64,000 nt of DNA from Microcebus murinus (lineage: Eukaryota > Chordata > Mammalia > Primates > Cheirogaleidae), in assembly GCF_040939455.1 (NCBI RefSeq), contig NC_134104.1, positions 138,172,501 through 138,236,500 on the forward strand, written 5' to 3'. Shown here one piece after another: positions 1 to 13,500 of the stretch; positions within the stretch are counted from its first letter, which is position 1, and the number at the start of each line of letters is the position of its first letter. The translations under genes were made by a program, and so were the position numbers. The notes beneath the pieces are model-generated. The model made no database searches. It saw only the letters and a program-made list of their open reading frames with translations, and was not told where the DNA came from.

Positions 1-3000
1 GATAAAGAAATGAATATAAGAAAGGGAACAAGAGCTCTTGGTTCAGTCAGTGCTGATATGGTTCCTTTAAACAAGTCTATTCATCTCTTATCTCCTTTCT
101 ATTTATCCTTCAAGGCTCAACTCAACTCAACATTACCTTGAGAAAGCTTCCTTCAATTCCACAAATTGGATAATTAATTCCTTTTTTCTCTTAGTTTCCT
201 AAATGCATTGTGTTTACCCCTACTTGCAACAGCTAGTTTTTTCTCCATGGTTTTTTGGATAATTGCATGACTCTCTCACCAGGTAATTAAGGAAATTGTT
301 AAGTACTCGTCTCTAATTCCAAATAGAACCTAATGCTTTTAACATAGTAAAGAATTCAATAAATGTCTATTTAATTAGTATCGAGACCAGAAAATATTTT
401 CATAGGCAATAAAACACTAAACATTCACAAATACACACATGCACACAAATACACAACAGATTGTGTTTCTCCAACTGTTTCTCAAAAGTGAAAATGCACA
501 TGTAGCTTTAATTTACAATTTAATACACAATGCAATTTTTGGAGGGAAACCATGTATTATTCTAATCAGTGAAAGATATAGAGCTAATCCCACCCTCCCC
601 TCAGTTAACCTCACAGAAAAGACTCAGGAAGAAAAAAAGACCAATAGTTGTACACATAGAATTGTATTAAGAGGAAATTCCAGTAGCTCTTTGTTGCCCC
701 CTGTTATGAATGAAAGGGAATATTGGAAACCACCTGACAAAGATGGTTGGAATATGGAGTTAATGACAAATTTCCTTGCAGTTGCAAATACAGTTTTAAA
801 AACATTTTTCCCACAAAAGGCATTGCCACAAGTCAATGGAACTAGCTTAGGATTCCCTCATACAAATAATTCCTGTGCAGAAATAATTTTAAATTTTAGT
901 TGACTTTAAATGCTTATAAAAGTTTGATCATCAAAACCCTGAGCTCTTTAACTAATCTCTACAAATTCCCAGACTATTTTTTATAGAGAGACAAGCAATC
1001 TTCCTCATATTGCTAGCACTGTGGGATCAAGAAAGCTGTCCAAACAAGAAATTTAGGTCAGGAGATTAGGAAATACTTCAAGCTCTTTCTTTCTGTCTTT
1101 CTTTTTCTCTGTACCTGTCTCTTTGTCTCTGACTCTCTCTGTTTCTCTCTCACCCACACATACTCAAACACCATATTTTAGTGCACACAGTGATTCAAAG
1201 TGCACTGCCAATCACCACCAAAATAGCCCTTTCTCTTGCTATGTAAGAGGAATTTAGGTTATTTTTTTAAAAGCCAGTGTTTGGGTCTAGAATGGCTTTT
1301 CTTTTTGGTCTTGGGAAGCACAATAATCCATTCCTTTAAGAGAGAAAAATGTGTTTTTCCCAAATATGTTGCACAGAAAAGATAAGGCAACTTCTCCCTA
1401 GGGAGATGGGAAGAACAAACAGTGTTGTCAACACAGGAAGGCTGCTGTAGAGGTGGACATATCCCCCTGCCACCCTGATTAGAGAAAGCCAGGAAGTTAG
1501 GGCGGTTTACTTGGGAACTACCATGAGAACTATGCTGCAGCCCCCAGGGGGAAGGGGAGAAACAACCAAATCTGGGAAAGGCTGTGATTCCAATGTGCCG
1601 TTTTTCTCCCATTCTCCACAGCACAATCTGTGACGGCAAGGCCAAGGAATAAGCCATCGTGCCTACTGTCCCCAGGACAGAACTGGAGATTGAGCCAAAG
1701 GAACCTAAGGATTTAAGACAGGAAGAAAAACCATAAATCTATGAATTCCCCAGACTGTCTCTAGAGAAAATGAATTTGTATTGTAGGTTTGGGCTGTATC
1801 AGTTAAGCTAAGCAGAAACTACGTTTTCTATGATTCCCATCCTTGCATAATTTCAGATTAGCATGGGGCACAAGAAACATACACGGTGGGATTGGGAAGG
1901 CTGAAGGTAAGCGTCAACTATATTCTTTTAAAGCTCTGGAGATTGTTGCATGCACGAGTGCAGGGCACCAGCACTGTTGCAGCTCACACATGTGATTGCT
2001 GCTCTCTGGCTCACCTTGTTGACATTGGGCAGAGGCCAGGAACTCAGCTCCTTCAGCTTTCCTCAGATCTCTTCCTTCAGGTACCCCAGATCCTGGGACA
2101 GGTGCATATTTAGCCATGTGACGAAGCATGCCAGTTTCTCCTGCAGGTCACGCACATCATTAAAGTTGGAGGCTTCAAGGCAGAGGCTGATGGGGATTCC
2201 AGTTTATCCTTGTAGGTTCCAGCCTGTCCTCCTGAATTCCAATTTATCTTTTCTCTCCCACACATCATGTCTGTCTTTCCACCTTGACTGCCTTCTCTGC
2301 TGACTTCAGGCTCCAGGGCCAGACATGGAAACAACAGCCGTACATAAACTGCTTAGCCAGCTCCTGCAATTGTGAAAAGTCAGATCTCTGTAATAAACGC
2401 TTTATTCTGTGCCATTCCTGGTAGTTCTTTTTCTCTGGTCAAACCTGCCCGATGCCACCTGAATTCTAGAAGGGAACTCACCAATGCCCCTGGTTGCTGG
2501 GGTTGACCTGGTTATTAACCAGATGATTTGATATAGGCAAGATGGAGCTCCTGAGATTTCTGATGACATTTTCTTGGAACGATAATTGTAAAGTTGAAGA
2601 ATGGGGCAGGAGCAGATGGCAGTAAACACTCATTCTGAAGCAATGAAAATGACAGTTGGAAACCTAGAGAATGCTGAATTAAATGTTTCAAGGAATGTAT
2701 GTTCATTTTATACATTTAGATATCTATATATTTCTGCATACATATGTGTGTGTATATATAGTTAGACAAACAATATGTCATCTAGCAGACATCTTCATGG
2801 GACTCACTGTTGTAAACAGATATAAATGGCAGGCTGCCGAAGGAATACTGAAATGTGAATCTTTAATCCAGACTGGTTTGAAGAAAATAACATTATTCCC
2901 TATAAATTTGCAAAATGAAAAATGATTGGTTATAGTATTTTATGTATTCTTTATACTCCAACTCATTTCTAAAAGTATTTGAGGCAGCTTGCAAAATATA

Positions 3001-5021
3001 TACACTAAAACAAAATAAATAGATGGCAAAAGTGGAGCAAGGGGAAAATATGGCTAGAAACATAAAACAGAGAAGGTACAAAGTGAATTCAGAAAAATGT
3101 ACACATTCAAAAGAATGTATACAATTAATTCTTGTGCAGTCAAGTATAATAAGCATCATCAGTGAGAGGTTATGACTTGAAAAGCTAATATAGTATTAGA
3201 CTAAATTAATTAATATTTAATACCTTGAATGCAGAAACTAATAACTCAATTTTGCTCTACACTCATCAGGTCTCACCTATAATATTATATTTATTCAATT
3301 TATGTTTCCAGGCCCAAACAGATTTAAACAATCAGGAGTGCGTCCAGTCAAGATTGACAAAATTGTGAAAAGACTTCAAATCATGCCTTGGGAAGAATGG
3401 TTGTAAAGACCCAGAATACTTAAGCTAAAAGAAAAAATATTTTATGAGATGGGATAAATATTTTCAATCCTAAAGCACATGTAAGCAGAATAGGGCAAAT
3501 TTGAAATGTGTTAAATATTACCTGAGGATAAATATAAACTCAAAGTGCTGAAATTAGAGGAAATAAACATAAGCCAAATATAATATTCACAACCATAAAA
3601 TGTAAACATGAAATAAAATGCTCTGGGTGGCTTTGAGCAGAAGTCGTCAAGCCAGGAAGATTCCTCCCAAGGATGTGACAGAGTCAAACACTGGGTGTGA
3701 GATTGGAAAAAGATGAGGTCAATGGTTGTTTCCCATCTGGACCCATTTCATAAACACCATCCCATGCCTGGAAGTACGTGTTTTTTCCAAAAATTACAGG
3801 CCAAGTCATTGCAGTTGGAGAAACAGAACAGAGCCCTAAACTTCGAATACAGTGATTCTTTGAGTGCTTTGCTCATTTTCCCAGGGCCATGACAAGAGAA
3901 AAAGAGCCATACTTGAGACACATCTATTACTCAGTGATATCCTCCTTTGTCTCCCTGATTGCTTCTCTTGCATTTTATAATTATTCCAAAGTATGCTTCA
4001 CCTCCCTAAACTGTAAACCAGAGGTTGCCTGAACCAATTTTAGCCCACAGTTAGGTTGGCAGTTTTAATCCCACATGGACGTTAAAGTTTTCAAGTTAGT
4101 TTCCAACATTTAAGAATAAGGAAAATTCACCCAAATTCCAGATTGACAGCTGCTCTTGCAAAATAGAAAGATCTGGGAATGCTGAACCCATATCCTGCAT
4201 GACAATATCATTAGGGGACCTAATTTTCTCTCCCCTCTTCAGATGCCACATAGGACTCCCATTTGTCACCACTCCTAATGTCTCATGCATTTACATTAGC
4301 TATCTGGCCCTGGAAGAATTTGGAATAACTAGTGACTGGTAGATTTCCTTTTTTTTTTTAACTAGGACATTTTACTGAATATGTATATTTGTTCTTAATG
4401 GTGCCTTAGCAGGGTTCCCTAGAGAAGAGAGCTTGAGGCAAGGATTAAGTGCTGATGCTTTAGTTGGGAGGTGTGCAAACCCAAGGAAACAGGAGTACAG
4501 AGAGAGGAAAACGAGATAGGAAACCACAGGAAGCGATTGCCAGGAGATGCACACCCTTGCTGGGCATTAACACTTCAGTCAGCGAGTGCAAGCTCTCAGC
4601 CAGGTGGGATATCTCAGAGAATTTTGTACGAGAAATTGTGTTACCACAAGAGTGTGGAAGGAATGTTTGGCTCTCTCCCATCTCCTGTTTCCCATTGGTC
4701 CAAATGTGCCCCACCGGAAGTCAACATCTCTGTGCTTCTGGGGTTGTATGATCTGATCTGTTTGAGGGCCTCTATGATGCCAGAGTCCATGTCTTAAAGT
4801 GTAATCCTTTTACCCTATTCTAGAAGTAGGAGAGGGAGACAGAAATTCCAGCTGTGTGATTGGTAAGGCCAGCTGTGCAGGGGCAGCCAAAAACAGTGCC
4901 AGTGAGTGGTTGGCCTCAGATGGTAGAACGTATTACAGTCAGATCTGAAGGAGATCAGTCAGCCACTAAGGTAAAGCGAGTGAGTGAGAGTCAGCAGTGG
5001 TATTATTGGGGTAGCCTAAGG
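1..5021. other. Unassigned AT-rich DNA, no gene seen
   Basis: I see no recognisable gene here. A pyrimidine-rich tract lies at about 1083-1155. A 154-codon open frame at 439-903 (plus) has no domain, signal peptide or compositional sign of coding and is probably chance. About 4395-4990 looks like a moderately GC-rich dispersed repeat, possibly an old LTR, but I cannot name it. The minus-strand stretch at 1914-2340 is described separately. Confidence 0.6.
1914..2340 (-). pseudogene. Possible decayed coding-like remnant, unidentified
   Basis: Read on the minus strand, about 2201-2065 gives roughly 45 stop-free codons with an amphipathic, gene-like composition, including the stretch VRDLQEKLACFVTWLN and then LKEEI before a stop. 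The same frame stays open for about 60 more codons after that stop. I cannot assign a family and see no poly(A) tail or flanking duplication. It may be an old processed pseudogene, part of an unrecognised repeat, or chance. Confidence 0.2.
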
Positions 5022-5367
5022 CAGGGGTCAGCCGACCGTGGCCCACAGGTCCAATCTGGCCTGCTTCCTGTTTTGTGTAGCCCATGAGTTAGGAATGCTT
5101 TTATATTTTCAAACAGTTGAAAAAAATTCCAAAGAAGAAGAATATTTTATGACACATAAAAATTTTATAAAATTCCAGTAAATCAGTGTCTATAAATAAA
5201 GTTTTATTTGAAAACAGCCATGCTCGTTCATTTATTATTGTCCGTGACTGCTCTCATGCTACAGAGTTGAGTAATCCCAGAAGAGACCAAGGACCAGAGA
5301 TGATGTGGTTGCAAAGCATAGAATATGTAGTATCAATCCCTTTACAGACAACATTTGCCAATAAGGA
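5022..5367 (+). mobile_element. Nonautonomous hAT-Charlie element (MER58-like)
   Basis: The left end reads CAGGGGTCAGCC and runs into a 'ggcccacaggtcc' segment. The middle has ATAAAGTTTTATTTGAAAAC followed by CAGCCATGCTCGTTCATT. The right part has GCAAAGCATAGAATATG and CTTTACAGACAACATTTGCC, the diverged inverted counterpart of the left end. This order matches the MER58-type Charlie family as I remember it. The right terminus has lost its consensus, so the end is approximate. Fossil, non-coding. Confidence 0.65.
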
Positions 5368-7464
5368 AAGCCTGATAAGTACATCTGAATCAAGAAGCGA
5401 AGGGAAACATTCTCAGCAAAATGCAACAGGACTATAATCACTTGAAAATTGTGTTAAATGCTATAATTTACACATGCCTACGCAGACCCTCATGACTGTG
5501 AATGTGATTGCATGCACATGTTTATCCCTCTGAAGAGCTTTCCATGGTTAATATTCCATGATCTATTTATGAAACCATCTACAAAGAAATAATAATAATA
5601 ACTTCTATGGTTTTAACCCTAATACTAATATTGGAACTCTATTCCCAGATAAAAATAATCTCAGAGCATTATCCTCATATGCAAAAGAGCAGGAAAGAGA
5701 GATAATATTGTTGCCTTATTAAAATTATCTAATTGAAATCACATGTTTTGAATTTTAAAACCTACTTGGGAAAAAAGTATGCACACACAGAAAAGCCATA
5801 GTCCCGAGACCCCACTTGATGTGTGCATGAGCAGGCATACCATTCCCTGTGGCTATCATTTGAGGTGAGCCGAAGGTCCACAGTGTGCCAATCCGTTGCG
5901 AGGTGAAAGGATGTACAGCCACATTAATAATAGGCCCAGTTTTGCTGACAGCTAGAACAAGGAAGCAGTCTCTGTGACTGACTATATTAAGAACTCTTGT
6001 GCAAAAAAATATATTGAACATTTAGATAACATCTTTTATTTTGGGATTGGCTAAATTTTGTTTATTCATGTCCTCAAAAAGCACCCGCTGAGATCCTATT
6101 ATGTACTAGGCACTAGGTGAGATGCTAAAGATACATACAGAAATAGGACCCAGTTCCTGTCTTGGCACTCAGATAGTATCAGCCAACACTCTAGCCCCCA
6201 ATGCCTGGATGTTGTAAACTATGTATTCCCTCCCAGAATAGCCCTCTCTGGGGACCAGGGCTCCCAGTGGAACAGCATCTAACTATGATTGGCTCTACTT
6301 CCCAAGGTTAGCCTGACCTTTCATGGCAGCTGGGAAGCAGGAGCTGCCGGAGTCATGCAAGCCTCTCCCAGTGTATGTGTCCTCTAGACAAGCATGTACA
6401 CAGTGGGGCTGTTTTCTTCAAGACAGGGCTCAGTCTAGGCTCTCAGAGCTTCAAGATGCTTCCTCTGCAGAGGTACTAAGGTAGCCCGTTGGCCTCTCAG
6501 CAGCAGACCTACCTTCTGAGACTAAGCGTTCTTCTGACAAATCTAAAAGTGGGTTTTGTTTGGAAGTCTTAAAGGACTTTGAGATAGAAACCTGCACTTT
6601 ATTTATGTGCTTTATGGGAAGTTAGGTTCTTTCTATCTGATAGAACTGAGAGGGATGCCCATTGACTTGATTAGGCCTGGGAAGGGGTCTCCTTGAAACA
6701 GCTACTTGAGGACACTCCGTATATGAGAAAATGTCCTCAGTGGAGAATTCTAAGGAACAGTGTTTGTTAAAGTCGTTACACATGAGCCAGCACGGTGTAG
6801 TAGAACACAAATGCTCTTGGATTACTTTCCGCCATTCTTGGCCATCATAGAAATTAAACATGGATCCTTATTTACTCACTTCTGCTCTAAAGATTCATAA
6901 AAGCTATACTTCTAGGTGACCTGGAGTAAGAATTACATCATTTAATAATCCTTCGAAATATTAAAAGCATTTTATAACATTATAAGAATTTGAAAAAAGA
7001 TATTGTAGAAAGGGAGAGCACTTGTTGATACTAAAGTGAAGAAACATTAAAAAAATGTTTCTGTATAGAAGCAAAATTCTTTCTAGGCAACAAACTCTGT
7101 ACCTTTCACTGTTCACTGGTGTTTTATGTGCAATTGGATATGTTTGGGCCACCCTGGGCTTTCATGCTGCTATTTCTAAACTGACAAAGAAGGACAAGCT
7201 GCCTGTTTATAAATTTCTGAAAGCTAGAAGAGTATCTGGTATGCAGTAGGCACTCAACTATTAAATTCAGTGTATTGTTTTGACCTGAACTTAATCCAAC
7301 TCTAATTTTATGTGATTGGTTATTTATTTGTGTCCACAATGATTTAGGCTGAACTAGCTTCTTGTTTGAGTTCACTACTGTGTGTGGCCATCTAGACTCA
7401 ACTCTCCTGCTTCTTTGACTTTTTTATCTGTTGTGGTCTTCTGTGGTTCCCGCTCACTACACAC
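5368..7464. other. Mostly unassigned, with one L2 3' end
   Basis: About 6060-6180 carries the minus-strand LINE-2 3'-end signature (ATTATGTACTAGGCACTAGG, then GATGCTAAAGATACATACAG). Nothing else is recognisable and no gene-like frame stands out. Confidence 0.5.
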
Positions 7465-8303
7465 ACCGAGTTTCCCTGAAAATAAGACAGGGTCTTATAT
7501 TTATTTTTCCTCAAGAAGACACGCTAGGGCTTATTTTCAGGGGATGTGTTATTTTTTTTTAAGTATGGTACAACAATCTACATTTATTCAAATATAGTTA
7601 AGTCGTCTTCTTCTGGAACATCATCCTAACTCTCCAAACCCGGAATTCCATCCTGAATTTCTTGTGACTCTATTTCATTAAACCACTGGCCCCAATCTCT
7701 CATGTTGAGTGATAGAGCTCTCATTAAATGAGCAGGGCTGGCTTATCTATCAGAGATCCAGTGAGCACTGGGTCCAATCTGCACAGTGGAGCAGAAATGA
7801 TCTCTCTGGGCTCAGTAGGAGACTGCTTGCTGAAGCTTTTCCCCATCCCTTGGTATTTGTGTGTGTGTGGGGGGGGTGAGAGAGGCACACAGTGCTGAGT
7901 AAAATGGCAGCCACAGCTTTCCTTCTTCCCCCTGGGGACACACAACACCTAAAGCGGAGAGTCCCACTCCTCACTTCACTAAGGAGACTTTCCCCTCAAA
8001 GCCTCAGCTTGCAGCACGCACAGGATGGCCGGGACCTGACCTGGGGAGCCGACCTTATTGGTGGGGCTGCCCGCACCTTTCCGGTCACCTCCCGGGGTAG
8101 TAGCTGTCACAATGGGGCAGATGAGAAGGGCTGCTCATCTTCTTTACCACTCCGTGACGAAATGCATGAGTTGTGCAGATACGCTGCATAGCCACGTCCA
8201 TCACTAAGCCTTATTTTCAGAGTAAAGCTTATATTGCACAAATGCTTAGAAATCCTGCTAGGGATTATTTTATGGGTAGGTCTTATTTTCGAGGAAACAC
8301 GGT
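7465..8303. mobile_element. 839-bp nonautonomous DNA transposon with TIRs
   Basis: The left end reads ACCGAGTTTCCCTGAAAATA and continues AGAC. The reverse complement of the right end reads ACCGTGTTTCCTCGAAAATA and continues AGAC, so 21 of the first 24 positions match. Related AAAATAAG motifs in alternating orientation sit just inside both ends (about 7475-7545 and 8205-8295). The core at about 7890-8190 is clearly more GC-rich than the flanks. No transposase frame is visible, so it would depend on a partner. The flanks (CTACACAC and ATGACCCA) do not show an obvious 8-bp duplication; a TA duplication cannot be excluded. Superfamily unresolved; hAT or mariner-type are both possible. Confidence 0.65.
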
Positions 8304-10724
8304 ATGACCCATACTGGATGCAAAACTTCAGACAAGGCCACAATCTTGAACTTCCCAAAATGTTTTGAGGAAAACATTTTCTTATATTTTACAAAGACCC
8401 TATACACATTCCACACCCCTCTGAGGAGAGCTTTCATCACACAAACTGCTGGCAGCCAGGATAATCCCGAGAGGAGAATGGGAGAAGTGTCTCTCTCTCC
8501 ACACCATGTCCAGGAGAGGTAGGCGGAAGGCCTTCATGGGAACCTTTAGGGAATATGGCTAAGTGAAAACTTAAAAATATTTATAATAGATTTATATTTT
8601 ATACCAAGGGGTAGGCTCTGTAAGACAAAAATCATGTGTAGTCAAAACAATCTTAGACAATACCCAAAATTTCTCATATGTTTTAAGTCCAACTTAGCCC
8701 TATCTCTGACCCTGTTTTCTCTCCCAGCATTAGAAGAAATTATGTCTTCTTTAGTTGAATGCCAGGGGAGATTATTAGCTCGCATTTATGGGCCATGTTA
8801 TATATAAGTATGTATTAATGTATTATTTTAACCATTAGGATCATAATTAGTACGTTGAGATGTTCACATTATGGGAAGAATGATCTCTGTGGAGCTCACA
8901 CTTATTTAGTGGAATGACAAGTGAAAACTACGCTGATTTTCTGATTTTCTTTTTCTTTGCTGACCTCTAATAGTTGGATTTTTGTGTTGAATGTTCACAT
9001 TAGGTAAGTATTCCTACCTAAACCCAACATCCAGCCTAACTAGGTTGGAACAAGGAGTCAAATGGAATGTGCCCAGTGGAGGTTGCTGGGACCCTGAGAC
9101 TAGGCAGAACCTTCACAGTGCAGTACGTTCCAAGCAAAGGAAAAAGAGGGATATTCAGGCAAGAGATAATCGGTGATGGGACTTGGGCACATGTCTCAAG
9201 GGGGGGTCCAACATTGGGTGTTTGAAGCTGTCACACTGGGCCTATGTTTGAGCAGGAGGGTCCCTAACCCCAGAGGACATAGGGTACAAGAGATGAGCAA
9301 GCCCCTCTGGGTTCATAGAACATCTTTAAGTGAATCAGAATAAAGCACTCCTCTGGCAGGCATGGCCTTGCACCAATGGGCACAGCTTGGCACTAGCATT
9401 GTGCCTGGATTCCTGCCTACTTTTGCCCACTCAGCCCAGTAAATTTGTACAATGCTGAAACTATACAGCCCTACACAGTGGCCCTGATGAGGAGATCAGC
9501 ACAGAAGGGGAAGCGATGATTGGGGTCTCTTTTGATTCTGCCACTCAGTGAATCTGGATTAGTCTCAGAGCTTGGGTTGTCTTGCCAGGTGGGGGCTGTA
9601 GAACTCTAAGGCAGCTAGCCAAGCCTCTCATGTGTGCTGAGCTTGAGAACAATCCTTTAATCCCATCAACAATCCCTGCAACAAGAAACACTGATTCTCC
9701 TTTTATTTAATTAGTGGACTGTTTTCTCATGAGTATTCTGCCTGATTTATGAATACCTATTGTTCAAAATGTAATTGCATATTCAACACTGCTCAATGGA
9801 AAAGGGACTGTTTGGGCTTGTACTGCTTGCTTTACGTTTTTAAAATCCTTTGCTTAAATGTATATGATTCATTTCATTATAATGATGCATAAAATCAAGG
9901 CATTCCAGGAAGGAATGCTATTTTTTAATAGTTGTTGGCACTCATGGAGAGGACTGTTTCAAGCCAGCCAGAACACAGCCAGGCTGACTCAAAAGCCTTG
10001 AAATTTGAAGAGATACTCAGGCAGATGTGTCATGACCAGAATGAGGCCGGCTCTCCAAGGTACCCACAACCTTGAGATATATTGACCCAGAGAGAAGCAG
10101 ATCCATTTTGAATGAATGAAACACTGAATAATATTAATACTTTTGAGTATTATTACATAATAATAACAATCAAATACTTGTTTTCAATATCGTGATATCT
10201 TGCAGAGATATTCAGTCATATTTTAGAGTAAATTTTGTTGGTTTGAGGGAAATTATGCAGATACTGCCATTGGGCCAGGTCATTTCATTAGCCTTCATTC
10301 TGGCATTTGGAAGTGGATCTATGAAATACAGGCATGGATGAGTTCACATGAAAGTTGTAGAATCATAGCTTGATGTTCGGCATCACTCAATCTTCTTCTT
10401 CTAACCCCAACATAATTTCTATCATTGTCCATCATTAACTTCCTAAATCCCAGACCTTTCACCCCAAAGGAACCACTTACTCATTCTTCCCCATACATAA
10501 CCACACTGTCCCACACCCATGCCTCTGCTCTGGCTATTTTTTTGTGCCTCATGTCTGTTCCCAAGGCAACTGGAGCAATAAAAACACCCAGTCGGCTAAG
10601 ATTTATTTACAACTTTATATTTGATAGACAGGAAGTAAGAATCCTGGCAGCAGACTAGCAAGATCCTCATCTTCTCTTTTCAGAGATCCACTACATTCAA
10701 ATGCTCATTTACTCTTTCTCTCAG
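8304..10724. other. Unassigned DNA, no gene seen
   Basis: No recognisable repeat or gene. About 9000-9660 is more GC-rich than its surroundings and could be an old LTR or simply unique sequence. I could not identify it. Confidence 0.5.
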
Positions 10725-10850
10725 CTACTCATCAGTAAATATTTACATAATATTTATTATATGGTAGGCATTGTTCTAGACACTGGAGGTATAATAGTAA
10801 GCAAAAACTAAAACCCATTCTTTCATGAAGGGCCTTAAATAGATCTTTTA
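10725..10850 (-). repeat. LINE-2 3' end fragment
   Basis: Diverged minus-strand L2 tail. It shows TAAATATTTACATAATATTT, then GGTAGGCATTGTTCTAGACA and a decayed 'ctggaggtataatagtaag' segment, which is the reverse complement of the usual L2 3' terminus. Confidence 0.6.
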
Positions 10851-11154
10851 CTGTTTTACTCTGAAAGATACATCTGGTTTCCCATTATAACATTTAAATA
10901 GACATTAAATTATACAATTAATCCCAAATTACTCTATTACCACCCAGAAAATATTTGTAGCTGCCCTTCTGCTCATTTATTTTTTAAAGAAAGAAGGGAT
11001 TTATAGAACATTGCACAAAGTTCTAGTTTAATAGTTAACATTGCTTCCCATTGTCTGCAGGATAATTGTTTGTATGGTTTTTAATTAGAAAACATGTTTT
11101 AATTTAAAAAACTGACTTAATTTTAGAATATTTTTGACTGTTCAATTTTTCAAA

Positions 11155-11900
11155 TAAGTTTTTCTTTTTGTTGTTTAATATAACACACATACAGAAAAGT
11201 ATACAAAACATAATTGTGTAGTTCAGTGAATTACACAAGGAATTTCGGAAAGCAATTACTCATGTTACCACCACCCAGATCTAGAAAGATAGTGTTACCC
11301 AAAGCTCCAGAAGTCCCGCTTGTATCTTTTATCAATCAAAACACACAAAGTTACCCATTATCTAACTCTTTTTTGAGATATCTGAGTTCCTTTGTTAGTT
11401 ATATAAAATTATTGAGATTGTAAATCAATTATCTTTATTGGATGAAATTGGTAACTTTTTTGACACACATGCTACTCACGATATTATACAAATATAATTT
11501 CATAAAATTACACACACACACCCATATACTAGGTAGATTGTTTAAATGAAAGATGTGGTACATACTGCCTTGCCAGACTCATTTTCTGTAACCACGGTAT
11601 ATATCAGGGATTCTCAACTGGGGAAGGAATTCTCAAGGTTTGCTCCACAATGGCCATTTGACAATGAACCATGATCTAATTTCTAACAGAGTTGTTAATT
11701 TTACTTGGTTTCAAACTGCATATAAATGGAATTTTAAAAAAATCAGTGTTCTTTCATGTCTGGCTTCTTTCTTTTGCTCAATGTTATGTCTGCGAGATTT
11801 GTTCATGTTGTGATGTATGGCTGTATAGTAAGTTGCCACATGAGTATAACACAATTGATTTCTCTATTCTATTTTTAATAAAATTTTCTGGTTCACCCTA
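11155..11900 (-). repeat. Old L1 3' UTR (antisense), interrupted
   Basis: 11155-11395 carries ACAGAAAAGTATACAAAACA and later ACCACCACCCAGATCTAGAA. 11692-11900 carries ATAAATGGAATTTT, TCATGTCTGGCTTCTTTC and GCTCAATGTTATGTCTGCGA. Both are antisense pieces of mammalian-wide L1M 3' sequence in the right order. Between them lies about 290 bp of other DNA, part of which (11605-11690) resembles a MER5-type hAT fragment (CAGGGATTCTCAACTGGGG, then CCATTTGACAATG). Confidence 0.65.
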
Positions 11901-12053
11901 ATACTGACCATATAAAATTCCTCCTTCAAATTCAATACCTACATAATGACTGTTTTTTATTATTTTACTCAAATTCTGGTTACCTGATTACTTCAATATC
12001 AAAGAGATGAGCAGCTTAACTCTGATCGCATGCCTCTGTGCTCATGAATGTAT

Positions 12054-12100
12054 GGTGTGTGTGTATTTGTGTGTGTGTGTGTGTATTTGTGTGTGTGTAT
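12054..12100. repeat. (TG)n microsatellite, interrupted
   Basis: Three short TG runs are separated by two copies of TATTTG. Confidence 0.9.
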
Positions 12101-12433
12101 TTTAACTACCCTAGATAAGGCTCCTTACCAGCCATTTTCTCTATATGCAGTAAACTCTCTTCATCACATTATCTAATGCTTCTCAAAAGTCTCCTCATGT
12201 GCCCCCGTAAATAGCTCAGACTGATTCAAAATATGCTCCCACCTGAAAGGGAGCTCTGTTTGTGGTTCCAAATATCATCTATTCTTGTCTTCTCTTTTAT
12301 AGACCTCCTAGTCTTGTTAAGTGGCTGATTACTAATCTAAAAGAGGTGTTGTATTTTCATAATATTATAATACTATCTGTAGATTAGCTTTTATGCAACA
12401 GATTTTTGCCAGGTGAATACTTAACAGAAGGCC

Positions 12434-12434
12434 A

Positions 12435-12460
<26 letters not shown>
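12434..12460. repeat. A27 homopolymer
   Basis: 27 consecutive A. A retroposon tail is possible, but I see no recognisable element immediately upstream and no flanking duplication. Confidence 0.8.
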
Positions 12461-12467
<7 letters not shown>

Positions 12468-13289
12468 GTCAACCTTAACAGGCTAATGATCAAACACAGT
12501 ATGGTCATTAGCCACCTGTGCTTACCAATGACCACCAAAAGTGAATTTGTGATATCTGTTGAAAAAGAATTTTGTCATTACTTCATGATGTCTTCTTTAT
12601 AATAAAGCACCCTTATTATTATTCTGATAGTAGAAATCCCTATCATAATTTTGTTCCAAAAATCAGCTGTACTTCTGAGCAATTGGGCTGTTTTTACCTT
12701 AAGAACCTGGAAAAAATGTGCAAATGTTGTTTTCAGATTGTTCAAAGACAGATTTGTGACCCACACTAGTGAGCTTTAAGGGTGTATTTTTTTTTAATCT
12801 CATCTCTATTTACCCTTAATCTTAATCTTGTTTTCTATCCTTTTCTTGTCCTATTTTTAACCTTCAGTATTGTGTGTCATTGTTAACTGAAATGATGTCC
12901 AAAACAAGGAAGAATATAGAAAGACTGAGAGGTAAGTGGCCCCTGATTACTGGTTTGGTTATTGAATGTTTTTACAATTCAAAACCATCGTCATTTTGAT
13001 AAGGATGCCCAAGTGAGGGTGGAGAAGTTATATTTTATTTGCCAAATTTATCATGATCTTAGAGTTTAAGAAATACCATAATTGTTTCCCCAATTTATCA
13101 TGGTGTTTTCAGCTTACAAATTCTACTTTTCCTCTTTTAGTGATAACTTGAATAGCTTAGTAGAACAATTACTAAAAAGCGTTTTTCCTAGAAACATTGT
13201 AATACTATGTCTATAATTCTATATTATTTTCTGATACATAAAGATCTCAAAGATATTCTATTTTAAAAGATTGGAAAAATAATATCCTA

Positions 13290-13500
13290 CATTTTGTATC
13301 ACCTTGAATAAGCATAAACTAGATCTAGAAGGATACACAAGTAATTATTAATAATGACAATGGTTACCTGTTTGTGGTTTGGTAACTGGGTGAATGGAGA
13401 AAAAATAGAGGAGAAAGATTTAACAGAATTCATTTTTAAATTTATTGATTTTTGATGCAATTTAATGCCTTACAAATACAAAAACTTAAATAAATGAAAA
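13290..13500 (+). repeat. Old L1 3' end
   Basis: Contains CTAGAAGGATACACAAGTAA, a 'caatggttacctg' segment and a TAAATAAATGAAAAAAAT tail, the pattern of L1MA/L1MB-type 3' UTRs. 5'-truncated and decayed. Confidence 0.6.

Noticed and set aside
439..903. 154-codon plus-strand frame
   Set aside because: No domain, no start context or splice signal, composition like the surrounding AT-rich DNA.
12434..12460. A27 run as a SINE or retrocopy tail
   Set aside because: No recognisable element upstream and no target duplication.
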